A DNA stretch of 64,000 nt from CBFFRJ01 sp051486985 (GTDB taxonomy: Bacteria; Pseudomonadota; Gammaproteobacteria; Enterobacterales; Enterobacteriaceae), in the NCBI RefSeq assembly GCF_051486985.1, contig NZ_JAHVDV010000002.1:246669-310668 (forward strand), in the 5' to 3' direction. Made by a program: the position numbers and the translations under genes. This document shows positions 26,954 to 35,295 of the stretch, piece after piece. The notes below the pieces were generated by a model. That model was not told where the DNA came from and did no database searches. It saw nothing but the letters and a program-made list of their open reading frames with translations. Numbering within the stretch: the stretch's first letter is position 1; each line of letters opens with the position of its first letter.

Positions 26954-26990
26954 CCCGCCACGTTGCTTAAGCGCGTAACGACGTGGCGGG
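26954..26990. terminator. Hairpin between convergent uxuA and ybhK
   Basis: CCCGCCACGT at 26954-26963 pairs perfectly with ACGTGGCGGG at 26981-26990, and the inner bases can pair further. It sits in the 71-base convergent gap. There is no strong U-tract, so it is a probable rather than certain terminator for both genes. Confidence 0.55.
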
Positions 26991-27006
26991 TGAGAAGGGC
27001 GGGTAT

Positions 27007-27915
27007 TTATCCCAGCCGCTGCACTGCTTTCTCCAGCGCCATACGTAACAGATGGCGGTCGTGGCGGTAGGGGATATCACTGGCTTCAAGGGTGTCCTGT
27101 ATGATCACCCGATCGCTGACCGCCGAGACATCAACGTGTGGCCCCACCACAACCGCATCAATGATCGGCTTGCCAACATACTGTTCCATTATGCTCAGCT
27201 TATCTTTTAGCGTCAGGCTGGCGGCTGCGACACTCAACTCTTTTCCCAGATTGCCAATATAGACCACGGGAGCAGGAGTCCGTCTGAGCGCCTGCGCCAG
27301 ATCTTCCAGCAAAAGCAGCGGCAGGAGACTGGTATAAAAACTGCCTGGCCCAATCAGGATTAAATCCGCCTCGGCGATGGCCTGAATCGCCTCCCGCGTC
27401 GCGTGGACCTTCGGAAAAAGCATTAGCTCTTGTACCGGGGACTCCAGCTGATCGATATCCACTTCGCCATAGACCAGGTTGCCCTCGCTGTCCGTGGCCA
27501 TAAGATCGACAGGCTGTTCGGACATGGGAATGAGGAAAGCATCCACTTTCAATAAGTTACGAATAATATTAATGGCTTCCAGCGGGCGCACGCTGAGGTG
27601 GTCCAGCGCCTTTAACATCAAGTTTCCGAGGTTATGCCCGGAAAGTTCGCCATTACCGCTAAAACGGTATTCAAACATGGCTGAGGCGACGCTGGGTTCA
27701 GCAATTAACTGATTTAAACAGTTGCGCATATCGCCCCACGCGATGCCGCCTTCAGAGCGGCGAATTCGACCGGTTGAGCCGCCGTTATCCGTGGTGGTGA
27801 CAATGCCGGTCAACCTTGAACCTAATGATGATAGCGACGACATCACGCGGCCCAGACCATGGCCGCCGCCGAGTGCAACCACCCGGTCGAGGTCAGCAAG
27901 AGTGCGATTACGCAT
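27007..27915 (-). CDS. ybhK: YvcK/CofD-like protein YbhK (gluconeogenesis factor family)
   Basis: Cytoplasmic protein of 302 residues, the same length as E. coli YbhK. In Bacillus the family member YvcK binds UDP-sugars and is needed for growth on gluconeogenic carbon sources and for cell shape; its role in enterobacteria is not settled. Family motifs: VALGGGHGLGRV near residue 13, TTDNGGSTGRIR near 41, GDMRNCLNQL near 61, GHNLGNLML near 95 and LIGPGSFYTSLLP near 190. It is divergent from the moaA leader, as in E. coli. Confidence 0.93.
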   Translation of the reverse strand: MRNRTLADLDRVVALGGGHGLGRVMSSLSSLGSRLTGIVTTTDNGGSTGRIRRSEGGIAWGDMRNCLNQLIAEPSVASAMFEYRFSGNGELSGHNLGNLMLKALDHLSVRPLEAINIIRNLLKVDAFLIPMSEQPVDLMATDSEGNLVYGEVDIDQLESPVQELMLFPKVHATREAIQAIAEADLILIGPGSFYTSLLPLLLLEDLAQALRRTPAPVVYIGNLGKELSVAAASLTLKDKLSIMEQYVGKPIIDAVVVGPHVDVSAVSDRVIIQDTLEASDIPYRHDRHLLRMALEKAVQRLG

Positions 27916-28150
27916 AGAAATCCTTGAAAGAAAATTACCCGGTTACGTTAGCCTAAATACCACCAAAAGACGATGCCCTGTCCGGCGGAAAATGACACAT
28001 ATCAAAGCAAAAATACCATTTACACGTACTCTATATCGAAAATGTACAATTAACTCGTTATATATAGTTTTACATAGCGATATTGATGATGGCGCAGGTA
28101 AGCAGTTCGCGCTACTATCGCCGTAACGCTCAGGTAGCGTTACCTACAAC

Positions 28151-28271
28151 ATACACTCAAGCCTCTGTGCCTACGTCTGATGATAAGGCATTTTGGCCGT
28201 GGCGATGCCTTCGGGTATCAGCCGCCAGGGTGCAGGAAGAAATGACTGCATCTCCCGTATCTGGAAAGGTG
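28151..28271 (+). ncRNA. Moco riboswitch in the moaA leader
   Basis: The leader matches the recalled E. coli moaA molybdenum-cofactor riboswitch in conserved stretches: ACACTCAAGCCTCTGTGCC near the 5' end, GCATTTTGGCCGTGGCGATG in the middle, and GGAAGAAATGACT followed by CTCCCGTATCTGGAAAGGTG before the moaA ATG. The GGTGCAG/CTGCATC pairing is intact. In E. coli this element lowers moa expression when Moco is plentiful by hiding the ribosome binding site. Outer boundaries are approximate. The 5' gap from ybhK (27916-28150) should contain the promoter, regulated by Fnr and ModE in E. coli. Confidence 0.85.
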
Positions 28272-28274
28272 TAC

Positions 28275-29264
28275 ATGGCCACACAACTCACTGACACGTT
28301 CGCGCGTAAGTTTTATTATTTACGTTTGTCGATCACAGATGTGTGCAATTTTCGTTGCACATACTGCCTGCCTGATGGCTACAAGCCTGGTGGCATCACC
28401 AATAACGGTTTTCTCCGTCTGGAAGAAATCCGGCGCGTCACGCGTGCGTTTTCCTCAATGGGTACCGAGAAAGTCCGACTGACGGGCGGGGAACCCTCGC
28501 TGCGCCGTGATTTCACCGACATCATCGCTGCGGTACGCGAAAATCCCACTATCCGCCAGATTGCGGTGACCACCAACGGTTATCGTCTTGCACGTGATAT
28601 TGCCAACTGGCGTGAGGCCGGACTGACAGCGCTTAACGTCAGCGTGGACAGCCTCGATGCCCGACAGTTTCATGCCATCACCGGTCAGGACAAGTTTCGC
28701 CAGGTGATGGACGGCATTGATGCTGCCTTTGCTGCGGGCTTCGAAAAAGTAAAAGTGAATACCGTGCTGATGCGTGACGTGAACCATCATCAGCTCGACA
28801 CCTTCCTGGCGTGGATCCAGCCTCGCCGCATTCAACTGCGTTTTATTGAACTCATGGAAACGGGTGAGGGGAGCGACCTGTTTCGCAGACATCATCTGTC
28901 CGGCATGGTGCTGCGCGATGAACTTCTGCGTCGTGGCTGGATACGCCAGCTGAGTCAGCGCAGCGATGGCCCCGCACAGGTCTTCTGCCACCCGGATTAT
29001 GCCGGCGAAATCGGCCTCATCATGCCTTATGAAAAAGATTTTTGTGCCACCTGTAACCGGCTGCGCGTCTCGTCAACCGGCAAACTGCACCTGTGTCTGT
29101 TTGGCGACGGGGGCGTGAATTTGCGCGATCTGCTCCAGGAGGACTGGCAGCAGGAGTCGCTTGAGAGGCGCATTACCGAAGCCCTCGGCCACAAAAAACA
29201 GACCCATTTCCTGCATCAGGGTCATACTGGCATTACGCAAAACCTTTCTTACATCGGCGGATAA
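28275..29264 (+). CDS. moaA: GTP 3',8-cyclase MoaA
   Basis: Radical-SAM enzyme that turns GTP into 3',8-cyclo-GTP, the first step of molybdenum cofactor synthesis. The ATG at 28275 gives 329 residues, as in E. coli; the frame is open further upstream, but that part is the riboswitch. The SAM cluster motif CNFRCTYC uses Cys 24, 28 and 31; a second [4Fe-4S] site is CATCN...C near residues 257-274; the protein ends in the conserved Gly-Gly. First gene of moaABCDE; moaB follows 20 bases downstream. Confidence 0.97.
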   Translation: MATQLTDTFARKFYYLRLSITDVCNFRCTYCLPDGYKPGGITNNGFLRLEEIRRVTRAFSSMGTEKVRLTGGEPSLRRDFTDIIAAVRENPTIRQIAVTTNGYRLARDIANWREAGLTALNVSVDSLDARQFHAITGQDKFRQVMDGIDAAFAAGFEKVKVNTVLMRDVNHHQLDTFLAWIQPRRIQLRFIELMETGEGSDLFRRHHLSGMVLRDELLRRGWIRQLSQRSDGPAQVFCHPDYAGEIGLIMPYEKDFCATCNRLRVSSTGKLHLCLFGDGGVNLRDLLQEDWQQESLERRITEALGHKKQTHFLHQGHTGITQNLSYIGG

Positions 29265-29284
29265 ACGCCGCAAGGAGATAGTGA

Positions 29285-29797
29285 ATGAGTCAGGTCAGTG
29301 CGGAGTTTGTAGCAACCCGTATCGCTATTCTTACCGTGTCCAGCCGGCGTAGCGAAGAGGATGACACGGCCGGTCACTGGCTGCGCGATGCGGCTCAGGA
29401 GAGCGGTCATCAGGTTGTTGCCAGAGCAATTGTAAAAGAGAACCGCTATGCCATTCGTGCCCAGGTCTCGGCGTGGATCGCCAGCGATGAAGTTCAGGTT
29501 GTGCTGGTCAACGGCGGCACCGGTTTTACCGAGGGCGATCAGACACCCGAAGCCCTGCTGCCGCTCTTCGATCGTGAAATCGAAGGTTTTGGCGAAGTGT
29601 TCCGTATGCTCTCATTCGAGGAGATTGGTACCTCAACCCTACAATCCCGCGCGCTGGCAGGGGTGGCAAACAAGACGCTGATTTTCGCCATGCCCGGCTC
29701 GCCGAAAGCCTGCCGTACCGCCTGGGAAAATATCATTGCGCCGCAGCTGGATGCCCGTACGCGTCCGTGTAATTTTCACTCCCACATTAAGTCCTGA
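29285..29797 (+). CDS. moaB: Molybdenum cofactor biosynthesis protein MoaB
   Basis: MogA/MoaB-fold protein of 170 residues that binds molybdopterin; it is not essential for Moco synthesis in E. coli, where MogA does the adenylylation. The fold signature VLVNGGTGFTEGDQTPEAL is near residue 75, and FAMPGSPKACRTAWE near 138. The ribosome binding site is AAGGAGAT. It lies between moaA and moaC with short gaps. Confidence 0.95.
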   Translation: MSQVSAEFVATRIAILTVSSRRSEEDDTAGHWLRDAAQESGHQVVARAIVKENRYAIRAQVSAWIASDEVQVVLVNGGTGFTEGDQTPEALLPLFDREIEGFGEVFRMLSFEEIGTSTLQSRALAGVANKTLIFAMPGSPKACRTAWENIIAPQLDARTRPCNFHSHIKS

Positions 29798-29800
29798 ACG

Positions 29801-30286
29801 ATGACGCAACTGACCCACATTAACGCCGATGGCGAAGCGCACATGGTCGATGTGTCTGCCAAGGCAGAAACCGTGCGCGAAGCGCGCGCCGAAGCCTTTG
29901 TTACCATGCTTCCTGAAACCCTGGCGATGATCATTGACGGCAGCCATCACAAGGGCGATGTTTTTGCCACCGCACGCATTGCCGGAATTCAGGCGGCGAA
30001 ACGAACCTGGGATCTGATTCCGCTTTGCCATCCATTGCTGCTTAGTAAAGTGGAAGTGCAACTGGAGGCGCAGTCTCAGCAGAATCGGGTGCGCATTGAG
30101 TCAGTGTGCCGTCTGAGCGGTAAAACGGGCGTCGAAATGGAAGCGCTGACCGCCGCCTCGGTCGCGGCGCTGACGATTTACGACATGTGCAAAGCCGTCC
30201 AGAAGGATATGGTTATCGGCCCGGTCAGACTACTGGCTAAAAGCGGCGGCAAATCTGGCGACTTCAGGGTGGAGAGCAATGATTAA
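29801..30286 (+). CDS. moaC: Cyclic pyranopterin monophosphate synthase MoaC
   Basis: Converts 3',8-cyclo-GTP to cyclic pyranopterin monophosphate. It has 161 residues. Active-site stretches are present: DLIPLCHPLLLSKVEV (residues 67-82) and MEALTAASVAALTIYDMCKAVQKDM (112-136) with the conserved Asp and Lys. It starts three bases after moaB and its end overlaps the moaD start by eight bases. Confidence 0.97.
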   Translation: MTQLTHINADGEAHMVDVSAKAETVREARAEAFVTMLPETLAMIIDGSHHKGDVFATARIAGIQAAKRTWDLIPLCHPLLLSKVEVQLEAQSQQNRVRIESVCRLSGKTGVEMEALTAASVAALTIYDMCKAVQKDMVIGPVRLLAKSGGKSGDFRVESND

Positions 30287-30524
30287 CGTACTTTTTTTCG
30301 CGCAGGTCCGTGAGCTGACCGACTGTGATCGTCTGACGCTTGAGCAGGAATTCACGTCGGTGGAGGCGCTTCGTGCCCATCTCGCCCAACGCAGTGACCG
30401 CTGGGCGCTGGCGCTGGAAGAGGGCAAATTGCTGGCAGCGGTGAATCAGACGCTGGTGAGTTTCGACAGCCCCATCGCAGACGGCGATGAAGTCGCCTTT
30501 TTCCCGCCGGTGACCGGAGGCTGA
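30279..30524 (+). CDS. moaD: Molybdopterin synthase sulfur-carrier subunit MoaD
   Basis: Small ubiquitin-like protein (81 residues) that carries the thiocarboxylate sulfur for molybdopterin formation. It ends in the required Gly-Gly (PPVTGG), the site adenylated by MoeB. The start overlaps moaC by eight bases with GGTGGAGAG as ribosome binding site, and moaE starts one base after the stop, fitting a coupled MoaD-MoaE pair. Confidence 0.96.
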   Translation: MINVLFFAQVRELTDCDRLTLEQEFTSVEALRAHLAQRSDRWALALEEGKLLAAVNQTLVSFDSPIADGDEVAFFPPVTGG

Positions 30525-30525
30525 G

Positions 30526-30978
30526 ATGACACAGACACGCATTCAGGTCGGCACCGCAGCGTTTAGCGTTGGTGACGAATACAGCTGGCTTGCGCAGCGG
30601 GATGAAGACGGTGCTGTCGTCACCTTTACCGGCAAAGTCCGCAACCATAATCTGGGCGACAGCGTAAGCGCTCTGACGCTTGAGCACTACCCAGGCATGA
30701 CGGAGAAATCCCTTGCGGCTATCGTTGAAGAGGCGCGTGGGCGCTGGCCCCTTGGCCGGGTAACCGTTATCCATCGCGTGGGTGAGCTCTGGCCGGGAGA
30801 TGATATCGTTTTCGTCGGCGTCACCAGCGCCCATCGCAGCAGCGCCTTTGATGCCGGACAGTTCATCATGGATCAGCTGAAAACACGGGCACCGTTCTGG
30901 AAACGAGAAGCGACAGCACAGGGCGAGCGCTGGGTGGACGCGCGGGACAGCGATAAGCAGGCCGCGCAGCGCTGGTAA
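30526..30978 (+). CDS. moaE: Molybdopterin synthase catalytic subunit MoaE
   Basis: Catalytic partner of MoaD; inserts two sulfurs into cyclic pyranopterin monophosphate. It has 150 residues. Conserved parts are VVTFTGKVRNHNLGDSV near residue 29, LEHYPGMTEKSL near 52, VIHRVGELWPGDD near 81 and the catalytic Lys region FIMDQLKTRAPFWKRE near 112. Last gene of the moa operon; a 59-base gap with its own ribosome binding site separates ybhL. Confidence 0.97.
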   Translation: MTQTRIQVGTAAFSVGDEYSWLAQRDEDGAVVTFTGKVRNHNLGDSVSALTLEHYPGMTEKSLAAIVEEARGRWPLGRVTVIHRVGELWPGDDIVFVGVTSAHRSSAFDAGQFIMDQLKTRAPFWKREATAQGERWVDARDSDKQAAQRW

Positions 30979-31037
30979 CGTTTTACCCCGAATGTGTTAG
31001 GCTTAAGGCGACTAATCCCATTAATCAGGAGCGATTT

Positions 31038-31745
31038 ATGGACCGATTTCCACGATCCGATTCGATAGTGTCATCTGCCCGCACGGGCCTGCAAACGTAC
31101 ATGGCACAGGTTTATGGCTGGATGACCTGCGGGCTGTTACTGACGGCCTTTGTCGCCGGTTACGCCGCCAGCAATGAAAATATCATGGCCCTGGTATTCT
31201 CAAGCCAGATCACTTTCTTTGGCCTTATCATCGCCCAGCTTGGGCTGGTGTTTGTGCTGTCGGGCATGATTCAGCGCTTAAGCGCTGGCGTTGCCACGAC
31301 GCTGTTTATGCTCTACTCGGCACTGACCGGGCTTACGCTTTCAAGCATCCTTTACATCTACACCACAGAATCCATCGCCGCGACCTTTGTTGTTACCGCC
31401 GGGATGTTTGGTGCCATGAGTCTTTATGGCTATACCACCAGGCGCGATCTTAGCGGTTTTGGCAATATGCTCTTTATGGCGCTCATCGGCATTATTCTGG
31501 CGTCGCTGGTTAACTTCTGGCTGAAAAGCGAGACGTTGATGTGGGTAGTGACTTACGTCGGCGTGATTGTGTTTGTCGGGCTCACCGCCTACGACACGCA
31601 GAAACTGAAAAGCATCGGCACGCAAATTGACGTGCAGGATAAATCCACACTGCGCAAATATTCCATTCTCGGCGCGCTGACCCTCTATCTGGATTTTATC
31701 AACCTGTTTCTGATGCTACTGCGCATCTTCGGCAACCGCCGTTAA
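31038..31745 (+). CDS. ybhL: Bax1-inhibitor family membrane protein YbhL
   Basis: Inner-membrane protein of the Bax inhibitor-1/YccA family, 235 residues, with seven hydrophobic segments. Relatives include Ca2+-leak channels (BsYetJ) and FtsH modulators (YccA); the role of YbhL itself is not known. The C-terminal signature FVGLTAYDTQKLKSI near residue 180 and the soluble start MDRFPRSDSIV match E. coli. It is followed by a REP-like hairpin. Confidence 0.92.
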   Translation: MDRFPRSDSIVSSARTGLQTYMAQVYGWMTCGLLLTAFVAGYAASNENIMALVFSSQITFFGLIIAQLGLVFVLSGMIQRLSAGVATTLFMLYSALTGLTLSSILYIYTTESIAATFVVTAGMFGAMSLYGYTTRRDLSGFGNMLFMALIGIILASLVNFWLKSETLMWVVTYVGVIVFVGLTAYDTQKLKSIGTQIDVQDKSTLRKYSILGALTLYLDFINLFLMLLRIFGNRR

Positions 31746-31754
31746 TCCCGTTTA

Positions 31755-31782
31755 GCCGGATGGGGCCAGGCCATCATCCGGC
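31755..31782. repeat. REP-like palindromic element between ybhL and ybhN
   Basis: GCCGGATG and CATCCGGC form an 8-bp inverted repeat around a GGGGCCAGGC-type centre, the pattern of enterobacterial REP/PU units. It is placed as expected between convergent genes. Confidence 0.6.
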
Positions 31783-31788
31783 GCTTCC

Positions 31789-32751
31789 TTATCTGGCCAT
31801 TGCCTTTTCGTTTTTCGCCCGCAGTTTTTTCGCCCGGCTTTCGAGCAGCAGGTAGGCAATCAATGCCAGCAGCAGTGGAATAAAATAGTAAAGCACGCGG
31901 TAGGCCAGCAGGCCCGCGATGATGACCCCCTGTGAGGTATGCTCTCCGGCAAGCAGCGCCAGGAATACCGCTTCCAGCACGCCAATCCCGGCCGGGATAT
32001 GCACTATCACCCCGGCAATACTGCTCACCAGCAACACACCAAGCACAAAGAAGAAATTAGCCTCCTGGCCCAGCAGCATCCAGATAATGACGCCCATGAC
32101 TATCCAGTTGGCGCTGGAAATAGCCATCTGCGCGAGGGCGAACTGCCAGGAGGGGATAACGAGCTTTTGGCCTTTAATGGTGAAATGGCGACGTTTTGCA
32201 AACGCACAAGCCCACAGATAGAAGGCGATAAACAGCAACAGTACCACGCCAATAATACGCAGGGTGGTGTCAGAGATATACCAGTGGGCCGGGATATCCA
32301 CGACGCCAAAGGTAAAAAGGATGCCACCAAGTAAAATGTAACCCAGCCAGTTCGTGGTGATACTGAGCGAGAAAATGCGCGTGATTGTACTGCTTGGCAA
32401 CCCCAGGCGGGAATAGAGGCGATAACGCATGCCAATCCCGCCGACCCAGGTACTTAGCGTCAGGTTGAAGGCGTAACAAATAAATGACACCAGCATCACC
32501 TGACGTTTAGCCAGCTTATGGCCGCAATAGGCGCGCCCGAGCAGGTCATAACAGCCGTAAATCAGGTAGCTTATCACCACCAGTGCGGCGGCCCCGAGCA
32601 GCACGGTACGGTTATAGTCGCGAATGACTTTCCAGACCTCCTCCCAGTCGACCTTTTGCGCATAGAGCACCAGCAGGACCGCCACTGCGATAAAGAACAG
32701 CCAGGTGAGGATTTTTTTGGTTAACCGCCAGCGTGAATGAGATTTCGCCAT
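31789..32751 (-). CDS. ybhN: UPF0104 / lysylphosphatidylglycerol-synthase-like membrane protein YbhN
   Basis: Inner-membrane protein of 320 residues with eight hydrophobic segments, of the flippase-like family (lysylphosphatidylglycerol synthase transmembrane region). Conserved stretches include FNLTLSTWVGGIGMRYRLYSRLG near residue 95 and HIPAGIGVLEAVFLALL near 253. Function unproven; its partners clsB and ybhP suggest phospholipid handling. Its ATG overlaps the clsB stop by one base. Confidence 0.92.
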   Translation of the reverse strand: MAKSHSRWRLTKKILTWLFFIAVAVLLVLYAQKVDWEEVWKVIRDYNRTVLLGAAALVVISYLIYGCYDLLGRAYCGHKLAKRQVMLVSFICYAFNLTLSTWVGGIGMRYRLYSRLGLPSSTITRIFSLSITTNWLGYILLGGILFTFGVVDIPAHWYISDTTLRIIGVVLLLFIAFYLWACAFAKRRHFTIKGQKLVIPSWQFALAQMAISSANWIVMGVIIWMLLGQEANFFFVLGVLLVSSIAGVIVHIPAGIGVLEAVFLALLAGEHTSQGVIIAGLLAYRVLYYFIPLLLALIAYLLLESRAKKLRAKNEKAMAR

Positions 32752-33995
32752 CAGGATTTCACCTCCGAGTTTTCAGGCGTGATGCGATCCTGCGTTTCCA
32801 GTTCGGGTTGTACGGGCGGGTCCACCTGCGCGAGCTTAGGGGTATGTGCCGGCAGCCAGCCTACGAGTGCAGGGAAATGGCGCAGGAAGTGGAACACCAC
32901 GACCCCTTTTGCCAGATTCCACCAGGTCCGTTTCGGCGCCATTGACTCATCCACGCGCTGGCAGTCGCGGGCGATAATGCCGTTAAGATTTTCCCGCAGA
33001 GTATGGTTAAACTCGCGATCATGGATAATCAAATTGGCTTCGAGATTCAGGGAGAGGCTTAACGGGTCGAGATTACTTGAACCCACGGTTGCCCAGTGGT
33101 CATCCATCAGCGCCACCTTGCCATGCAGCGGTCGGCGGCGATATTCATACACCTGCACTCCGCCTTTCAGAAGATAGTTATAGAGCAGTTCTGCCCCAAC
33201 CTTAACGATAGGCATGTCCGGTTCACCCTGCACAATTAACTTCACGCAGACACCACGACGTGCTGCATTCTTCATGGCATGCAGCAGGCGATAACCCGGG
33301 AAGAAATAAGCATTGGCGATAATGACCTCACGCTTCGCATTAGCCAGCATTTTCAGATAGTGGCGCTCAATATCATCACGATGATCGTCGTTATCGCGCC
33401 AGACAAACAGGACCTGAGCTTCACCCGGCTTGCGGTTATCCTCCGCCTCATGGCGACGGCGTTGCCACCAGCGCCGGACCGGCGCATTCTGAGGCAGGTT
33501 TTCCACCTCAAACTGCAGTATGTCCTCCACGACCGGCCCTTCGACACGCACGGCGTAATCCTGCTTGGCCTCAGGTCCATAGCTGCTGACATGCTCGGCC
33601 GAATAGTTGATGCCGCCGACAAAGGCAACGGTATTATCGATAACCACGATTTTGCGGTGCATCCGGCGAAAGACGTTAGTGCGCATGCCGAGCAGACGCG
33701 GGCGTGGATCATAGTAACGGAAGACCACCCCGGCAGAGGTTAGCGCATTGACGAAATCGTCACTTAAATCCGGCGAGCCGTAGCCGTCCAGCAGCACTTC
33801 AATATTGACCCCACGCCTGGCCGCCTTCAGCAGCACGCCGTGCAGCTCACGGCCCACCTCATCCTCAAACCAGATAAAGCTCTCAAGGATAACTTTCTGT
33901 TTTGCCTGGGCAATAGCCTCGTACACCGCCGGATAGTAGTTTTCGCCGTTTTCCAGCAACTGAATCCGGTTCCCTTCGCGCCAGCTGCATTTCAT
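32751..33995 (-). CDS. clsB: Cardiolipin synthase B
   Basis: Phospholipase D-superfamily enzyme that makes cardiolipin from two phosphatidylglycerols, and phosphatidylglycerol from phosphatidylethanolamine and glycerol in E. coli. It has 414 residues without N-terminal membrane spans. Two HKD catalytic motifs are seen: MHRKIVVIDNTVAFVGG near residue 112 and LHGKVALMDDHWATVGSSN near 292. It overlaps ybhP upstream by four bases; ybhP is known to be needed for ClsB activity together in some assays. Confidence 0.95.
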   Translation of the reverse strand: MKCSWREGNRIQLLENGENYYPAVYEAIAQAKQKVILESFIWFEDEVGRELHGVLLKAARRGVNIEVLLDGYGSPDLSDDFVNALTSAGVVFRYYDPRPRLLGMRTNVFRRMHRKIVVIDNTVAFVGGINYSAEHVSSYGPEAKQDYAVRVEGPVVEDILQFEVENLPQNAPVRRWWQRRRHEAEDNRKPGEAQVLFVWRDNDDHRDDIERHYLKMLANAKREVIIANAYFFPGYRLLHAMKNAARRGVCVKLIVQGEPDMPIVKVGAELLYNYLLKGGVQVYEYRRRPLHGKVALMDDHWATVGSSNLDPLSLSLNLEANLIIHDREFNHTLRENLNGIIARDCQRVDESMAPKRTWWNLAKGVVVFHFLRHFPALVGWLPAHTPKLAQVDPPVQPELETQDRITPENSEVKS

Positions 33996-34753
33996 AAGTG
34001 GATCTCCGCACTAAGAGGGGCATGGTCCGAGAGATGACGCCAGTTGCGCAGAGGCAGCGCTGTCGGGGCGCTGGCGCTGGCATTTTTTACATAGATGCGA
34101 TCAAGACGCAGGAGCGGCAGACTGACCGGAAACGTACGCGCCGGTCGACCATTGGCGCGGGTGAAAATTTCATCCAGACCGGCCTGAGTTTTAAGCGGGT
34201 GGTTGGCGCGTTGACGCCAGTCGTTAAAATCACCGGCCACCACCACCGGCTCGTTCTCCGGCAGGGAGTTGACCCACTGCGCCAGCATGTTGAGCTGCGC
34301 GGTCCGGTGAGCTTCGCGCAGGCCAAGATGCACGCAAATCACATGTATCGGGCGTTCAATCTCCGGGGGCACGATGCGGCAGTAAAGCAGTCCACGCTTT
34401 TCGCTGCCATCAACCGACACATCCCGGTTTTCATAATGCTCAATCGGGAAACGCGACAGCACAGCATTGCCATGATGGCCTTCCGGATACACGGCATTGC
34501 GTCCGTAGGCATAATCGCTCCACATGGTGTCGGCGAGAAACTCGTAGTGGGTGGTGTCGGGCCAGTTCTCTACATGCAGGGGATGCACTTCATGCGCGCC
34601 CATCACCTCCTGCAGGCAGACAATATCTGCGCTCACGGTACGCACGGCATCACGCAGTTCCGGTAAAATGAAGCGGCGGTTAAATGCGGTAAAGCCCTTG
34701 TGTGTATTAATGGTGAGCACTTTTAATGAAAATTGCCGGGTTGATTGGGTCAT
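33992..34753 (-). CDS. ybhP: Endonuclease/exonuclease/phosphatase-fold protein YbhP
   Basis: Cytoplasmic protein of 253 residues with the EEP fold (exonuclease III/sphingomyelinase-like). Catalytic-site residues: NTHKGF at 16-21, LQEVMGAHE near 47, VHLGLREAHR near 147, GDFNDWRQ near 175 and SDHAPLSAEI at the end. The substrate is unknown; being first in ybhP-clsB-ybhN points to lipid or headgroup chemistry. Divergent from ybhQ. Confidence 0.92.
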   Translation of the reverse strand: MTQSTRQFSLKVLTINTHKGFTAFNRRFILPELRDAVRTVSADIVCLQEVMGAHEVHPLHVENWPDTTHYEFLADTMWSDYAYGRNAVYPEGHHGNAVLSRFPIEHYENRDVSVDGSEKRGLLYCRIVPPEIERPIHVICVHLGLREAHRTAQLNMLAQWVNSLPENEPVVVAGDFNDWRQRANHPLKTQAGLDEIFTRANGRPARTFPVSLPLLRLDRIYVKNASASAPTALPLRNWRHLSDHAPLSAEIHL

Positions 34754-34884
34754 ATTTCTCCTGCCAGCGTCACTATCCTCATGAAATAAATTGTAGTCTC
34801 TGTCACAAAAAGAGTCGGGGTTACAGAATTTTCTGCAAATATCAGTACTCTCTGATCAGTTAAACATTCTTCCGGAGAGAGTCC

Positions 34885-35295
34885 ATGAAGTGGCAACAAC
34901 GTGTTCGTGTCACAACCGGTCTGAGTTGCTGGCAGATAATGTTGCATTTACTGATTGTGGCGGTGCTGGTGGTGGCCTGGATGAACGCCGCCATGGTGCG
35001 TGTCGGGCTGGGACTCTGTGTGGTCTACGGAGTGACTGTACTGTTGATGTTGTTTTTACAGCGCCATCACGACGCGCGCTGGCGAGACAGCGGCGATTTC
35101 CTTGAGGAGCTGACCACCACCTGGTATTTCGGCGTGGCCATGATTGTGCTCTGGCTTCTCTCCCGCGTTATGCAAAATAATCTGCTGCTGGCGCTGGTTG
35201 GGCTGGTCATCCTTGCCGGCCCTGCGCTGGTATCTCTGTTAGCAAAAGATAAAAAGCTAGGCAATTTTTCGTCTAAACATGGCATACGCCGCTGA
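34885..35295 (+). CDS. ybhQ: Inner membrane protein YbhQ
   Basis: Protein of 136 residues with four hydrophobic segments, equal in length to E. coli YbhQ, starting MKWQQRVRVTTGLSCWQIM and ending in a basic tail. Function not known. Its last 39 bases overlap the convergent ybhR. Confidence 0.9.
   Translation: MKWQQRVRVTTGLSCWQIMLHLLIVAVLVVAWMNAAMVRVGLGLCVVYGVTVLLMLFLQRHHDARWRDSGDFLEELTTTWYFGVAMIVLWLLSRVMQNNLLLALVGLVILAGPALVSLLAKDKKLGNFSSKHGIRR

Noticed and set aside
28083..28274. Upstream extension of the moaA frame
   Set aside because: This stretch is the Moco riboswitch leader; the conserved MoaA N-terminus begins at 28275.
33998..34666. 222-codon frame opposite ybhP
   Set aside because: Shadow frame; the ybhP frame has all conserved EEP-fold motifs.
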